A stretch of 64,000 nucleotides of DNA, from contig NZ_CP036261.1 of the NCBI RefSeq assembly GCF_007741475.1, positions 4,589,798-4,653,797 on the forward strand, read 5' to 3'. Position numbers and translations under genes: made by a program. Below, piece after piece: positions 1 to 8,595 of the stretch. The notes beneath the pieces are model-generated. The model did no database searches. It was not told the origin of the DNA and saw only the letters and a program-made list of their open reading frames with translations. Each line of letters begins with the position of its first letter. Positions within the stretch are counted from its first letter, which is position 1. Source of the DNA: Rosistilla ulvae (lineage in GTDB: Bacteria; Planctomycetota; Planctomycetia; Pirellulales; Pirellulaceae).

Positions 1-1
1 T

Positions 2-88
2 ACCGCCGCGATGTTGCAAGCCTCCCGTGAACCGGAACCGCTCCTGCAACACTTCCAAACGCGAGTGAGTCCCCTATCGATGAAGTAA
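2..88 (+). CDS. 3' end of an upstream gene (partial)
   Basis: An open frame enters from the left edge and stops at a TAA at 86-88, giving about 28 residues with ordinary codon use (ends near VSPLSMK). It is on the same strand as the next gene and about 200 bases before it. The fragment is too short to assign to a family, and it could be a chance open frame. Confidence 0.35.
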   Translation, partial: TAAMLQASREPEPLLQHFQTRVSPLSMK

Positions 89-285
89 CGCCAGCCGAAA
101 GCGGCACGAGTCTGCGGTTGGTCCATGCTTGCCCCGCACATTCCTTCGCGGAAAATGGTGGAAATCAACATTCGCCTGGAGCTTGCTGTATGGCGTGGAT
201 CGGACCTTTGTTATGATCTAGTGCGGCTCGATGGGATTCCAACTCCCGCGTCGCCACCGCCTGGAATCGAACTGGAACCCATTCA

Positions 286-2058
286 ATGCGCAACGATTCT
301 AAACATCCTCAAAAAATCTGCCGTCCGTTGGGCCGATCGTTTGTTCTGTTCATCGGTATCGCCCTTAGCGTTGCGACATCGGTTGAAGCACAACAATCAC
401 GGCGACCTGTCGACGCCTGCTTTATCGCCGGCGATCGAGTGCTTTTGGTCGCTTGCCAACGCAGCGGCGAAATCCTCGCACTCGATGCCGATTCGGGAGA
501 GATTCAATCGCAGCTTGCGATCGGTGGCGATTTGGTAGCGATCGAACAGCTGGATGATGAGACGGCATGGGCCATCGATCAAACGGGAAACCGGTTGCTC
601 GAGATCACGCTCGACGGCGGCAAACTATCCACGGGACTATCTATCGATTGCGTGAAAAATCCTGTCTCGGTGATCGCTGGCGAAGCGAACCAGTTGTTGG
701 TGGCGGGGCTGTGGAGTCGTCAGGTGACGTGTGTGGCTCGCCCCGCTATCGACGAACCGGCGCGTCCGGTCTGGACTCGGAATCTAAACTTCTCTCCCAA
801 GACATTGCGGTTGTTGCAGCCGGAAAACGTCGTGTTGGCAGTCGATGCGTTTGGCAGCCAGATCGCCTACCTGGACGCGTCGACCGGGGAACAACTCCGG
901 CAGATCGAATTCTACGGGCATCGGATCCGCGGGATGGTCGACGATCCCGACGGCAAGCGGTTGATCGTTTCGCACCAGATGCTCAACTCCGCCGCTCAAT
1001 CATCCAACAACGACATCCACTGGGGCATGATGGTTTCCAACGATCTGCGTTGGTTGGACCGCGGCCGTGTGATGGAAGCCGACGAAGAGAACTTCTACAA
1101 AGATGGGCACATCGATCCGATCGGGATTGTTGGACAGGGAGGCGCCGATCCGAACGATCTCGTCTGCACCGTCGACGGGATCGTTATCGTTCCGTTGGGT
1201 GGAGCGAACGAAGTAGCGATCGGCCACGAAGAGTTCTACGAATTGGCTCGCCTGCCCGTCGGCATCAATCCCGTAGCGGTTGCTGTCGATAGCCGCGGCA
1301 AGACCGGTTGGGTTGTCAATCGTCTGGACGATTCGTTGACCCAGATCGATATCGGAGAGCGAAGCGTATTGAAAACAGTTCGCTTGTCGGAGGATTGGAC
1401 TCCCACGACAGCCGAACTCGGCGAACGCCTGTTTCACGACGCGTCGCTGGCGCACGATGGTTGGATGAGTTGTTCCAGTTGTCATCCCGGCGGCCACGCG
1501 GTGAACGAACGAGCGGACAATCTCAGCGACGGCGCCTACACGTCGCCCAAGCGAGTTATCTCGCTGTTGGGCCGCGCCGATACGGCTCCCTTCGGCTGGA
1601 TCGGGGCCGACGCAAAATTGGAGGCTCAACTGCAGCGGACCGTCCGCACGACGATGCAGGGGCACAATAAACTCACCGGCGAACAGGTGACTCAGCTGAC
1701 AGCGTTTCTGGACTCCTTGGTCCCACCGCCGCCGGTCGTCGACGCTTCGATCCCCGAGGTCGGCGAATCGATCGCGCGCGGCCAAGCGATCTTCGAACGC
1801 CAAAGCTGCAACGATTGCCACGCCGGCAGCAAATACACCTCGGCGGAATTGTACGACGTTGGGCTCGAAGACGAACTCGGACACACCCGCTTCAACCCGC
1901 CATCGCTGTTGGGCGTCGGCCAGCGCGGCCCACGCTACTTCCACGACCTACGAGCCGAATCGTTGGAAGCTGTCTTCACCGAGCACAAGCACACGCTAGA
2001 TCAACCGCTCTCCCAACCCGACCTCGAAGACCTGCTGACCTTCCTGCGCAGCCTATAG
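286..2058 (+). CDS. Secreted beta-propeller / dihaem cytochrome c protein
   Basis: 590 residues. The N-terminus is a signal peptide (basic start, hydrophobic stretch about residues 19-34, cut near VEAQ), so the protein acts outside the cytoplasm. Residues about 40-370 read as a WD/YVTN-like beta-propeller with repeated short strands. The C-terminal third has two haem c attachment motifs, CSSCH (C396-H400) and CNDCH (C508-H512), in an arrangement like the MauG/cytochrome c peroxidase-type domains fused to propellers in planctomycetes. The likely role is periplasmic electron transfer or peroxidase/oxidase chemistry; the substrate cannot be told from sequence. The start at 286 is preferred because it gives an intact signal peptide. 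Repeats follow directly after the stop codon. Confidence 0.8.
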   Translation: MRNDSKHPQKICRPLGRSFVLFIGIALSVATSVEAQQSRRPVDACFIAGDRVLLVACQRSGEILALDADSGEIQSQLAIGGDLVAIEQLDDETAWAIDQTGNRLLEITLDGGKLSTGLSIDCVKNPVSVIAGEANQLLVAGLWSRQVTCVARPAIDEPARPVWTRNLNFSPKTLRLLQPENVVLAVDAFGSQIAYLDASTGEQLRQIEFYGHRIRGMVDDPDGKRLIVSHQMLNSAAQSSNNDIHWGMMVSNDLRWLDRGRVMEADEENFYKDGHIDPIGIVGQGGADPNDLVCTVDGIVIVPLGGANEVAIGHEEFYELARLPVGINPVAVAVDSRGKTGWVVNRLDDSLTQIDIGERSVLKTVRLSEDWTPTTAELGERLFHDASLAHDGWMSCSSCHPGGHAVNERADNLSDGAYTSPKRVISLLGRADTAPFGWIGADAKLEAQLQRTVRTTMQGHNKLTGEQVTQLTAFLDSLVPPPPVVDASIPEVGESIARGQAIFERQSCNDCHAGSKYTSAELYDVGLEDELGHTRFNPPSLLGVGQRGPRYFHDLRAESLEAVFTEHKHTLDQPLSQPDLEDLLTFLRSL

Positions 2059-2088
2059 GGTGCCCAATCCCCCATCTCGGCAAGCACC

Positions 2089-2345
2089 AGGCCGTAGGCC
2101 GACAAATCTAGTGCCGGCGGCGTATGCGGCCACTATATGGCGATCAGCAAAGTCTCAGGCCGCAGGCCGACACACGAACTGCCGGCGGTGTAAGCCGCCG
2201 GTTAGCGGCCGAGTAAGAACTCGCCCAAGGCCGGAGGCCGACACATTCTTGCATTCCTTGTGTCGGCCTCCGGCCTGGTTCAGCATCCGGCCTTGGCTAC
2301 CGGCGGCTCACACCGCCGGCATTAGTTATGTCGGCCTCCGGCCTA
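2089..2345. repeat. REP-like array 1, complete ABABA-A'B'A' unit
   Basis: Unit A is AGGCCGNAGGCCGACACA or a close variant, at 2089, 2157 and 2228, with inverted copies at 2259-2276 and 2328-2344. Unit B is an imperfect palindrome with arms CCGGCGG and CCGCCGG around a 6-base loop, at 2110 (degenerate) and 2179-2202, inverted at 2299. Copies 2228-2245 and 2259-2276 form a perfect 18-base inverted repeat around a 13-base loop. The order is A B A B A then A' B' A'. The same order and nearly the same spacing recur at 3402-3654 on the other side of the transposase gene. No credible coding sequence lies here. Confidence 0.9.
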
Positions 2346-2458
2346 AAAACAGCTCTTGTCTATTGTCCTGAACGAGGGGCAACAACATAGCTTCAGCGCA
2401 CCGAGTCCCCCGGCTGCCCGACCACACCAAACTCAAGGACATGTTTCAGCAATCCCCC

Positions 2459-2617
2459 AGGCCGAAGGCCGGCACATGATCTGCCGGCGGTGTAAGCCGC
2501 CGGTATGATTTTATGATAGGAAAATACCAGGCCGGAGGCCGACACACGAACTGCCGGCGGTGTAAGCCGCCGGTTAGCGGAGGACCAAGAAAACTCCCTA
2601 GGCCGGAGGCCGGCACA
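2459..2617. repeat. REP-like array, half unit ABABA
   Basis: Forward A copies lie at 2459, 2529 and 2600, and B palindromes at 2481-2504 and 2551-2574. Spacing between A copies is 70-71 bases, as in the full arrays. The mirror half (A' B' A') is absent. The transposase gene starts about 135 bases further on. The A copy at 2459 has GAA in the variable triloop position, whereas the other two have GGA. Confidence 0.9.
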
Positions 2618-2752
2618 ATCGAGTGTTGAGTCCCGGTAATCGATCAATCAAATTTGCCTCAAAAACTCTTAACATTAGGTTGAAGCGGTGTAGGCTGGAT
2701 TCGTTAAACAATATTGTATCGCGACACCAATCGATTCGGGTGGAGTACCAGC

Positions 2753-3205
2753 ATGTCCACGCACCAACAGTTGCTCTATCACATCGTCTCTAGCGTGAAG
2801 GATCGACGCCCGTTGTTGCAAGACGATGCGCTTCGCGCCCAAGTCTGGTCGTACATGGCTGGAATCGCAAAAAATCTTGAAGGGTTCGCGATCAAAATTG
2901 GTGGCTTCTACGACCATGCGCACGTACTGGTCCGGATTCCAGCTAAAATCGCGGTTGCCGATTTCGTAGGAGCGCTGAAGTCTAATTCAAGTCGACAGAT
3001 CAACGACGCGCGAGCGGGAAAGCTCAAGTTTCATTGGCAAGACGGCTACGGCGCGTTTACGGTTAGCCCTTCTCAAGCCGACAGGGTTGTCAGGTATATC
3101 GAAAATCAGTTGACACATCATGCGCAACAGACCTTCCAGGATGAGTATCTCGCGCTTTTGGCAAAGCATGAAATCGAATTCGATCCAGCGCGAGTTTGGG
3201 AGTAG
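2753..3205 (+). CDS. Y1/REP-associated tyrosine transposase (RAYT-type, IS200-like)
   Basis: 150 residues, a single-domain Y1 transposase of the HUH superfamily, which cuts and joins single-stranded DNA at hairpins. The metal-binding HUH motif is visible as YDHAHVLV, and the likely catalytic tyrosine is in RYIENQ near residue 118. The N-terminus (QQLLYHIVSSVKDRRPLL) matches the first strand of the fold. A TTG start at 2714 would add 13 unconserved residues, so the ATG at 2753 is preferred. There is no TnpB or accessory gene and no IS200-type ends. The gene instead sits between two arrays of one palindromic repeat family, the arrangement expected of a domesticated RAYT with its REP elements. 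It could alternatively be a decayed IS200 element, but the frame is intact. Confidence 0.85.
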   Translation: MSTHQQLLYHIVSSVKDRRPLLQDDALRAQVWSYMAGIAKNLEGFAIKIGGFYDHAHVLVRIPAKIAVADFVGALKSNSSRQINDARAGKLKFHWQDGYGAFTVSPSQADRVVRYIENQLTHHAQQTFQDEYLALLAKHEIEFDPARVWE

Positions 3206-3275
3206 TCCGAAGGTTTAGGGAGCTGCATTTAGGCAATCAATTTCTTCTTGTGCCTGCTGGCTCGATGGCATTCCT

Positions 3276-3293
3276 TGTGTCGGCCTCCGGCCT
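3276..3293 (-). repeat. Solitary inverted A unit downstream of the transposase
   Basis: An inverted copy of repeat unit A (TGTGTCGGCCTCCGGCCT) stands 70 bases after the transposase stop codon. It is preceded by ATTCCT, as is the A' copy at 2259, so the shared stretch is longer than the unit itself. This may be a remnant of the mirror half missing from the 2459-2617 array, which would make the transposase an insertion into, or part of, a third composite unit. Confidence 0.8.
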
Positions 3294-3401
3294 GCAAGCC
3301 GCCCTTGATGCAGTACCTGATCAAGGTGGGAGAATGAGATTTATACGGCTCACTAAATCCCCCGTGCCTCAAAGTATCAGCCGATTGTGTCAACATCCAT
3401 C

Positions 3402-3654
3402 AGGCCGCAGGCCGACACACCATCTGCCGGCGGTGTAAGCCGCCGGTACTGGCAGCACCACCAATCCCTAGGCCGCAGGCCGGCACACGAACTGCCGGCG
3501 GTGTGAGCCGCCGGTATCGGCAGCACCATAAATTCCAAGGCCGGAGGCCGACACATGTGTGTATTCCATGTGCCGGCCTCCGGCCTAGACGGGGACTCGA
3601 CCTTCATGACCGGCGGCTGACACCGCCGGCAGTTGATATGTCGGCCTCCGGCCT
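3402..3654. repeat. REP-like array 2, complete ABABA-A'B'A' unit
   Basis: A units lie at 3402, 3470 and 3538, with inverted A at 3569-3586 and 3638-3654. B palindromes lie at 3424-3447 and 3492-3515, with an inverted B at 3609-3632. The order matches array 1 exactly, and the distances from the central inverted pair to B' and A' (23 and 29 bases) are the same as in array 1. The central 18-base A/A' pair is again perfectly complementary except that both arms have changed together (GACACA to GTGTCGG becoming GACACA/TGTGCCGG, a G-T compatible change). Confidence 0.9.
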
Positions 3655-3955
3655 GGTTGAAGGTCACAGCTTGGTGACAGACGGTTTGCATCGTTGGTAG
3701 GTGTTGTTCGGGCCACCGGCATCAAGGCAGCTTCGGATTGAATCGCTGAACATTGGGATTCCTGCTACAAGTCAAAAAAAGACACCGATCGGTTGTGTTC
3801 GAGGAGATGGCTGGAAATCTAGTGCGGTGGTTCTGATTTGGTTTCCATTGGAGCGGTGAGTGGTTAAGCTATTCCGCGTGCTCTCCCGCCCCCATAGGCA
3901 CTGGGTGCGGGAGCGGATTCTTCCCCCTCCTGGAAAACTCTCTTGAGGCTTCATC
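3655..3955. other. Intergenic region before the SMP-30-like gene
   Basis: About 300 bases from the end of repeat array 2 to the next start codon. It presumably carries the promoter of the gene at 3956; no clear -35/-10 pair was recognised. GAGG at 3944-3947, some 8 bases before the ATG, is a plausible ribosome binding site. No gene is seen. Confidence 0.5.
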
Positions 3956-4951
3956 ATGACCTTCGCTCTCCGCTCCCTTGCGCTGGCTGCGATTTTGTTT
4001 GGACTGGCCGCTCAACCTTGTTCGGCTCAGGATTCGCTTGGCCGCATCGAACGCTTGGATCCTGCGCTAGACAAGTTGTTGGCAAAAGATGCAAAGATCG
4101 AAGTCCTTGCGTCGGGCTTCACATGGTCCGAGGGGCCGCTGTGGGTTCCCGAGGAGGATGGCTATGTGTTGCTGAGCGATATCCCGCGAAATTCGATCTT
4201 CCGTTGGGATGCGAAGCGCGGCGTGTCGTTGTTCATGAGCCCCAGCGGCTACACCGGTAACACTTATTACGGCTTGGAACCTGGTGCCAACGGATTGGCG
4301 TTGGATGCCAAGGGCCAAGTCATGATGTGTGAACATGGCGATCGCCGCGTCAGCGTTTTGACGCGCGATGGCGGCAAGCGAACGCTGGTCGACAATTATC
4401 AAGGCAAGCGACTGAACAGCCCCAACGACTTGGTGCTTCATTCTTCCGGAGCGATCTACTTCACCGATCCGCCCTACGGAATGCCTAAGCGATACGACGA
4501 CCCGCGGCGTGAACTCGACTTCTGTGGCGTCTACCATTTGGCGACCGATGGCACCCTGACCCTGATCTCCAAGGAACTCGCTCGTCCCAACGGAATCGGA
4601 CTTTCTCCCGACGAAAAAACGTTGTACGTGGCTCAGTCGGACCCCAAACAGGCAATCTGGGCTCGCTTTGCTTTGAATGACGATGGTACCGCTGGGGCAA
4701 TGTCGATCCTTTATGATGCAACCGATCAGGTAGGCAAATTGCCCGGTTTGCCCGATGGATTGGCCGTCGATCCGCAAGGCAACCTGTGGGCCTCGGGCCC
4801 CGGCGGGATCTACGTTTTTGAACCCTCGGGAAAACTGATCGGCCGTTTGCTGACGGGCCAACGAACCAGCAACTGCACCCTCGGCGGCCCCGATGGCAAG
4901 GACCTATTTATCACCGCCGATTCGTACCTCTGTCGCGTTCGACTGCGATAG
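3956..4951 (+). CDS. Secreted SMP-30/gluconolactonase/LRE-family protein
   Basis: 331 residues with a signal peptide (cut near CSA-QDS at residue 24), so it is exported. The rest is a six-bladed beta-propeller of the SMP-30 family, whose known members hydrolyse sugar lactones using one divalent metal. Family landmarks are visible: SEGPLW near residue 58 (metal-binding Glu), LNSPNDLV, a second Asn in RPNGIGLSP, and GLPDGLAVD (Asp). Length is normal for the secreted branch. The gene stands alone, 21 bases before the acyltransferase-type gene, so read-through is possible, but the functions look unrelated. Lactonase activity is inferred from the family only. Confidence 0.82.
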   Translation: MTFALRSLALAAILFGLAAQPCSAQDSLGRIERLDPALDKLLAKDAKIEVLASGFTWSEGPLWVPEEDGYVLLSDIPRNSIFRWDAKRGVSLFMSPSGYTGNTYYGLEPGANGLALDAKGQVMMCEHGDRRVSVLTRDGGKRTLVDNYQGKRLNSPNDLVLHSSGAIYFTDPPYGMPKRYDDPRRELDFCGVYHLATDGTLTLISKELARPNGIGLSPDEKTLYVAQSDPKQAIWARFALNDDGTAGAMSILYDATDQVGKLPGLPDGLAVDPQGNLWASGPGGIYVFEPSGKLIGRLLTGQRTSNCTLGGPDGKDLFITADSYLCRVRLR

Positions 4952-4972
4952 CCTCGACTGACTCTGGAACCG

Positions 4973-7900
4973 ATGACCGATACCAACGCAAGCTCCGACC
5001 GATTGAAACCATATGTGATCGCGGCCGAATCGCAACCTCAACTGGTTGCGAACCTGAGAGCGTTGGCTGGTGGGGAATCGGCAACTTCAGATCCGCATGC
5101 GCCCGAACGGTTGGTGATCGTCGCCGACGGCGAGGAAGCGCTGCGTTTGTTAGCGACTCGCGCCGCCGATCGCTTGGAGCGCCGACCCGACAAACCGATC
5201 CATGATGTCGGCGGGATCTATTATTATCCCGAACCGCTGGGCCTGTCCGGTGGCATCGCGTGGCTCTTCCCCGGCGAAGGGGCTCAGTACCTGGGAATGC
5301 TGCAGGGGCTCGATTCCCAGTGGCCCGAAGTCGAATCGGTGCTCCAACAGTGCGACGGTTTTGCCCGTCAGATTGGCCCGCCGTTCCAGAGCCTGCGTTA
5401 CTTTATCGATGGTTGGTTGCAGGACGATCGCGATCGAGGCGAACAGTTGTTGCGTCGGTTAGACAATGCGATGTTGAGCGTCTTGAGCGCGGGCTGGTGC
5501 TTGAGCGAAGTTGCCAAGATGTTGGGCGTGCCGATGCAAGCCGCCGCCGGTCACAGCGCCGGCGAATTGGCGGCACTGATGACCGCCGGGTCGATGGAGC
5601 TGACGACGGAACTGCCGATGTTCGCCAATGTGATGAACCAGATGGAGGTTCAGTCGGGGGGCGGCGACGCGGAACTGCTGGCCGTTGCCGCTGCCGCCGA
5701 CAAGGTGCAACCTGTCGTCTTCCAAGCGTTGGCGACAGCGGGGATGAGCGACCAGGCGATGGTGGCGATGGACAATTGCCCGCATCAATCGATCGTCGTT
5801 GGCCGACGCGAAGCGACGCGGCGCGTTCGTGAGGCGATCGAAAAAGCGGGCTGGATCGTCGAGGCGCTTTCGCTGCAGCAGCCCTACCACACGCCGATGT
5901 TCGCACCGCTGATGGACCCGCTGCGTGCCGCCTTCGATCGCGTCGGTTTCCGATCGCCCGATGTGCCGTTGTATTCGTGTGCCACCGGCGAACGTTTCCC
6001 CGACGACAGCGACCAGATCCGCCAGCTCTCGTTGGCTCATTGGCACAACCCGGTCCGATTCCAATCGCTGATCCAACAGATGTACGCCGACGGCGTGCGG
6101 CTGTTCCTGGAAGTTGGCCCGCGGGGGAATATCAGTTCCTTTGTCGCCGATATCTTGCGAGGCCAGCCGCATGCGGCGATTCCGATGGACACGCCCCGTT
6201 TGTCGACCGCCGATCAGATCGTCCACGCCGCGGCTCAACTGGCTGCGCATCACGTTCCGATCCAGTTGGAGGCGTTGGATCTGCAGTTCCGGCAGGCTCA
6301 AGGGAATTCTTTTGTTCCGCCGTCGCCGCGCGAAGCGGTTGCCGCAGCGATCGCTCCCGGAAGCGACTCGGTAATGTCGTCGCATCTGGAAACGATGCAG
6401 CAGTTGCTGGCGGAACAGAGCGATGTGATGCAGCAGTTTCTCGTTGCCAAGAACGCGGGGCGGACGATCGGTTCTCGCAGCGGACGACGTGCGACGGCCG
6501 GAAATCGATCGCGACGTCGCCTGGCCGCCGCGGCGGCGCTGCCCACCGATGACATTCTGGCGAATGAAAGCCTATGGTCGGGCGAGGAGCATGCGTTTGA
6601 GGAAGCGGCGAGCGGCGGCGGAGGCGGATTGCCCCGTCCCGAATTGCCGCTGTTGGGCGAAGTCAGCGAGTTTGAACCGGGGATGCATCTGGTCATGCAT
6701 CGGTTGCTCGATCCAGCGATCGAACATTACGCGACGCATCACACCGTCGGCGGCCGCGAGGTGAGCGCGATCCGGCCCGAGCAATGTGGGCTGCCGGTGA
6801 TGCCGATGACGTTCACGCTGGAGATGATGATGGAGGCGGCGCTGCAGCTGGCTCCCGAACGGGTCGTCTGTTCGATCAGCCGAGTCCAGTTGTCGCGATG
6901 GTTGGCGTTTTACGAGCGCGATCCGATCACGATCCGGATCGAAGCGACCTTGATGCCAGCGGACGACGACGCGACGACGCGTGTGCTGGTCCGCGTGATG
7001 GACACCGGGAATCGGGAAGAGCCGTTTGGCGACAAGCCGAAGCTGGCGGCGGTTGGCACGGTGACACTGGCGGCTGCGTATCCAGAAGCTCCGCTCGCCC
7101 AGCCGTTGGAACTTACCGACGCTCAGCAGTGCGAGACGACGCTGAAGACGATGTATAACAATTTGTTTCATGGCGAATTGTTCCAAGGTGTCCGCAGCCT
7201 GGCGAAGATCGGCAAACAAGGAATCGAATCGACGATCGAAGTCCTGCCGCGGGATGAGCTGTTCCGCGATGATCGACCGGTCGAATTCCTTGGCGATCCG
7301 GTCCTGTTGGATGTCGCGATGCATCCCAACGCGGCCTGGCATCTGGAACAGCCCGACCAGACGGGGCGGATCATGTTGCCGTTTGAGGTGAAGAGCGTCG
7401 AGTTCTTCGGACCGCGGCCCGCAGTGGGAACGCGGTTTGAATGCCACGGGAGTTTGGACGAGCAATCGCCGCGGCACTTCACTCATTCGGTCGTTTCGAT
7501 CGACGGCGAGGGACGCGTTTGGAATCGCATCAACGGCGTTCGACTGTGGCGTTTCTATCTGCCGTTTCACGAAGTCAATTTCCACGGCCCCAAGAACGTC
7601 TACCATTTGTCGGAAGAGTTTGCGACGCAGGCTTCGGCGGCGGACGATGCGATCGCCACGGCGCGGTTCGCTTGGTTGGACGACCTGTCGCAACCGACGC
7701 TGTTGCGAGCGGCAGCCGAAGTGTTGTTGAGCGAACAGGAATACGAAGACTTCATCGACGCGCAAATCCCTCACGCCGAAAAGGTTCGCTGGGTCTTTGG
7801 CCGCGTCGTCGCCAAAGATGCCGTTCGTCGGTTGTGGCATCAACAGCACGGTCAGCGGCTATACATGTCCGATATCGACACGCGGCACGATGGCAACGGC

Positions 7901-8395
7901 CGACCCTATGCGTTGCCAAGGCGAGCTCAACATCCAAGCGCAGGTGATGTACCAGCGGCCGACGCGGTGATGCCGAACATCTCGGTAGCTCATTGCAACA
8001 AACTCAGCTACGCGCTTGCATCGACAGCCCGCCGCGTTGGCGTTGCGGTCCATCCGATCGCCGAGGTCGAAGAGGCTCACGTTGCAGAGGCGTTGCTGCC
8101 TGAAGAGGTCTCGCTGTTGTCGGCGTGCGAAAACCGTGAGCGCTGCTTCGCTGCGATCCTCGCGACGAAGAAGGCAGTCGCCAAGGCGACCGGCCTGGGG
8201 CTGTTGGGTGACTGGAAAAACGTCCGCGTCATCGCCTGCGACGGCGAGGGACAAGCGACAGCCGAAATCGCCGGCAACTTGCTGGCCCAGTTGCCAGCGA
8301 TGGCCGGCCATCGCTGGACCGCGGAACTGAGTCACGACGTGGATGGCAAAGGGGACGGCAAGATCCTCGCCGCCGTCATCGACGCAACGGTTTAG
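4973..8395 (+). CDS. Acyltransferase-dehydratase-PPTase-like fusion (PKS/PUFA-synthase-type)
   Basis: 1140 residues. Residues about 93-400 form a malonyl/acyl transferase domain with GEGAQY, nucleophile motif GHSAGE (S195) and a downstream YHTPMF His motif. A low-complexity linker follows (about 440-560). Residues about 560-870 form a double-hotdog dehydratase-like region, with HHTVGG near 588 and LLDVAMHP near 777. Residues about 935-1140 resemble a 4'-phosphopantetheinyl transferase, but the two metal-ligand positions look changed: H1027 where families have Asp (GxD), and K1067 where they have Glu (WxxKE). There is no ketosynthase, ketoreductase or carrier domain in the protein or the window, so it must act with partners encoded elsewhere, in lipid or polyketide synthesis. 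It may be a homologue of a PfaB/PfaC-like subunit of planctomycete long-chain lipid synthases; this is inference. No convincing ribosome binding site is present. Confidence 0.75.
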   Translation: MTDTNASSDRLKPYVIAAESQPQLVANLRALAGGESATSDPHAPERLVIVADGEEALRLLATRAADRLERRPDKPIHDVGGIYYYPEPLGLSGGIAWLFPGEGAQYLGMLQGLDSQWPEVESVLQQCDGFARQIGPPFQSLRYFIDGWLQDDRDRGEQLLRRLDNAMLSVLSAGWCLSEVAKMLGVPMQAAAGHSAGELAALMTAGSMELTTELPMFANVMNQMEVQSGGGDAELLAVAAAADKVQPVVFQALATAGMSDQAMVAMDNCPHQSIVVGRREATRRVREAIEKAGWIVEALSLQQPYHTPMFAPLMDPLRAAFDRVGFRSPDVPLYSCATGERFPDDSDQIRQLSLAHWHNPVRFQSLIQQMYADGVRLFLEVGPRGNISSFVADILRGQPHAAIPMDTPRLSTADQIVHAAAQLAAHHVPIQLEALDLQFRQAQGNSFVPPSPREAVAAAIAPGSDSVMSSHLETMQQLLAEQSDVMQQFLVAKNAGRTIGSRSGRRATAGNRSRRRLAAAAALPTDDILANESLWSGEEHAFEEAASGGGGGLPRPELPLLGEVSEFEPGMHLVMHRLLDPAIEHYATHHTVGGREVSAIRPEQCGLPVMPMTFTLEMMMEAALQLAPERVVCSISRVQLSRWLAFYERDPITIRIEATLMPADDDATTRVLVRVMDTGNREEPFGDKPKLAAVGTVTLAAAYPEAPLAQPLELTDAQQCETTLKTMYNNLFHGELFQGVRSLAKIGKQGIESTIEVLPRDELFRDDRPVEFLGDPVLLDVAMHPNAAWHLEQPDQTGRIMLPFEVKSVEFFGPRPAVGTRFECHGSLDEQSPRHFTHSVVSIDGEGRVWNRINGVRLWRFYLPFHEVNFHGPKNVYHLSEEFATQASAADDAIATARFAWLDDLSQPTLLRAAAEVLLSEQEYEDFIDAQIPHAEKVRWVFGRVVAKDAVRRLWHQQHGQRLYMSDIDTRHDGNGRPYALPRRAQHPSAGDVPAADAVMPNISVAHCNKLSYALASTARRVGVAVHPIAEVEEAHVAEALLPEEVSLLSACENRERCFAAILATKKAVAKATGLGLLGDWKNVRVIACDGEGQATAEIAGNLLAQLPAMAGHRWTAELSHDVDGKGDGKILAAVIDATV

Positions 8396-8530
8396 CAGCG
8401 GTTTGCTTCGCCCGCCCGGCGAAGCTCAGAGGGTCGGCAAACGAGCCTTCAGCGAGATTGCCGGGGAGCGGCATCGATACTGGATCGATGACTGCATACT
8501 CCCCTCCCCGAACTTCGCTCCGTTCGTTCG

Positions 8531-8562
8531 ACCCTCCCCTGTAAACTTCGTTGGGGGAGGGT
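8531..8562. terminator. GC-rich hairpin between convergent genes
   Basis: ACCCTCCCC at 8531-8539 is perfectly complementary to GGGGAGGGT at 8554-8562, with a 14-base loop. It lies between two convergent genes (stops at 8395 and 8596), as a bidirectional terminator would. There is no T-run on either side, so it may instead be a dispersed repeat or act through RNA stability. Confidence 0.4.
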
Positions 8563-8595
8563 GAAGTTTCTTCGCGACAGCCATAGCATCCGGCG

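Noticed and set aside
2089-3654. A CRISPR array
   Set aside because: The repeats are palindromic units in both orientations with short, related spacers, and no cas genes are near.
2060-3700. Several 60-110 codon open frames across the REP-like arrays, with CRPPA/GRRPT-type repeats
   Set aside because: They translate the palindromic repeats in various frames and strands, lack ribosome binding sites, and are not consistent between array copies.
6572-7849. A 425-codon minus-strand frame inside the acyltransferase fusion gene
   Set aside because: The plus-strand protein has continuous domain structure over this stretch. The antisense frame is Arg/Gln-rich and lacks motifs.
8531-8562. Reading the GC hairpin as a certain intrinsic terminator
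   Set aside because: No T-run flanks either arm, so it is listed only as a possible terminator or dispersed repeat.
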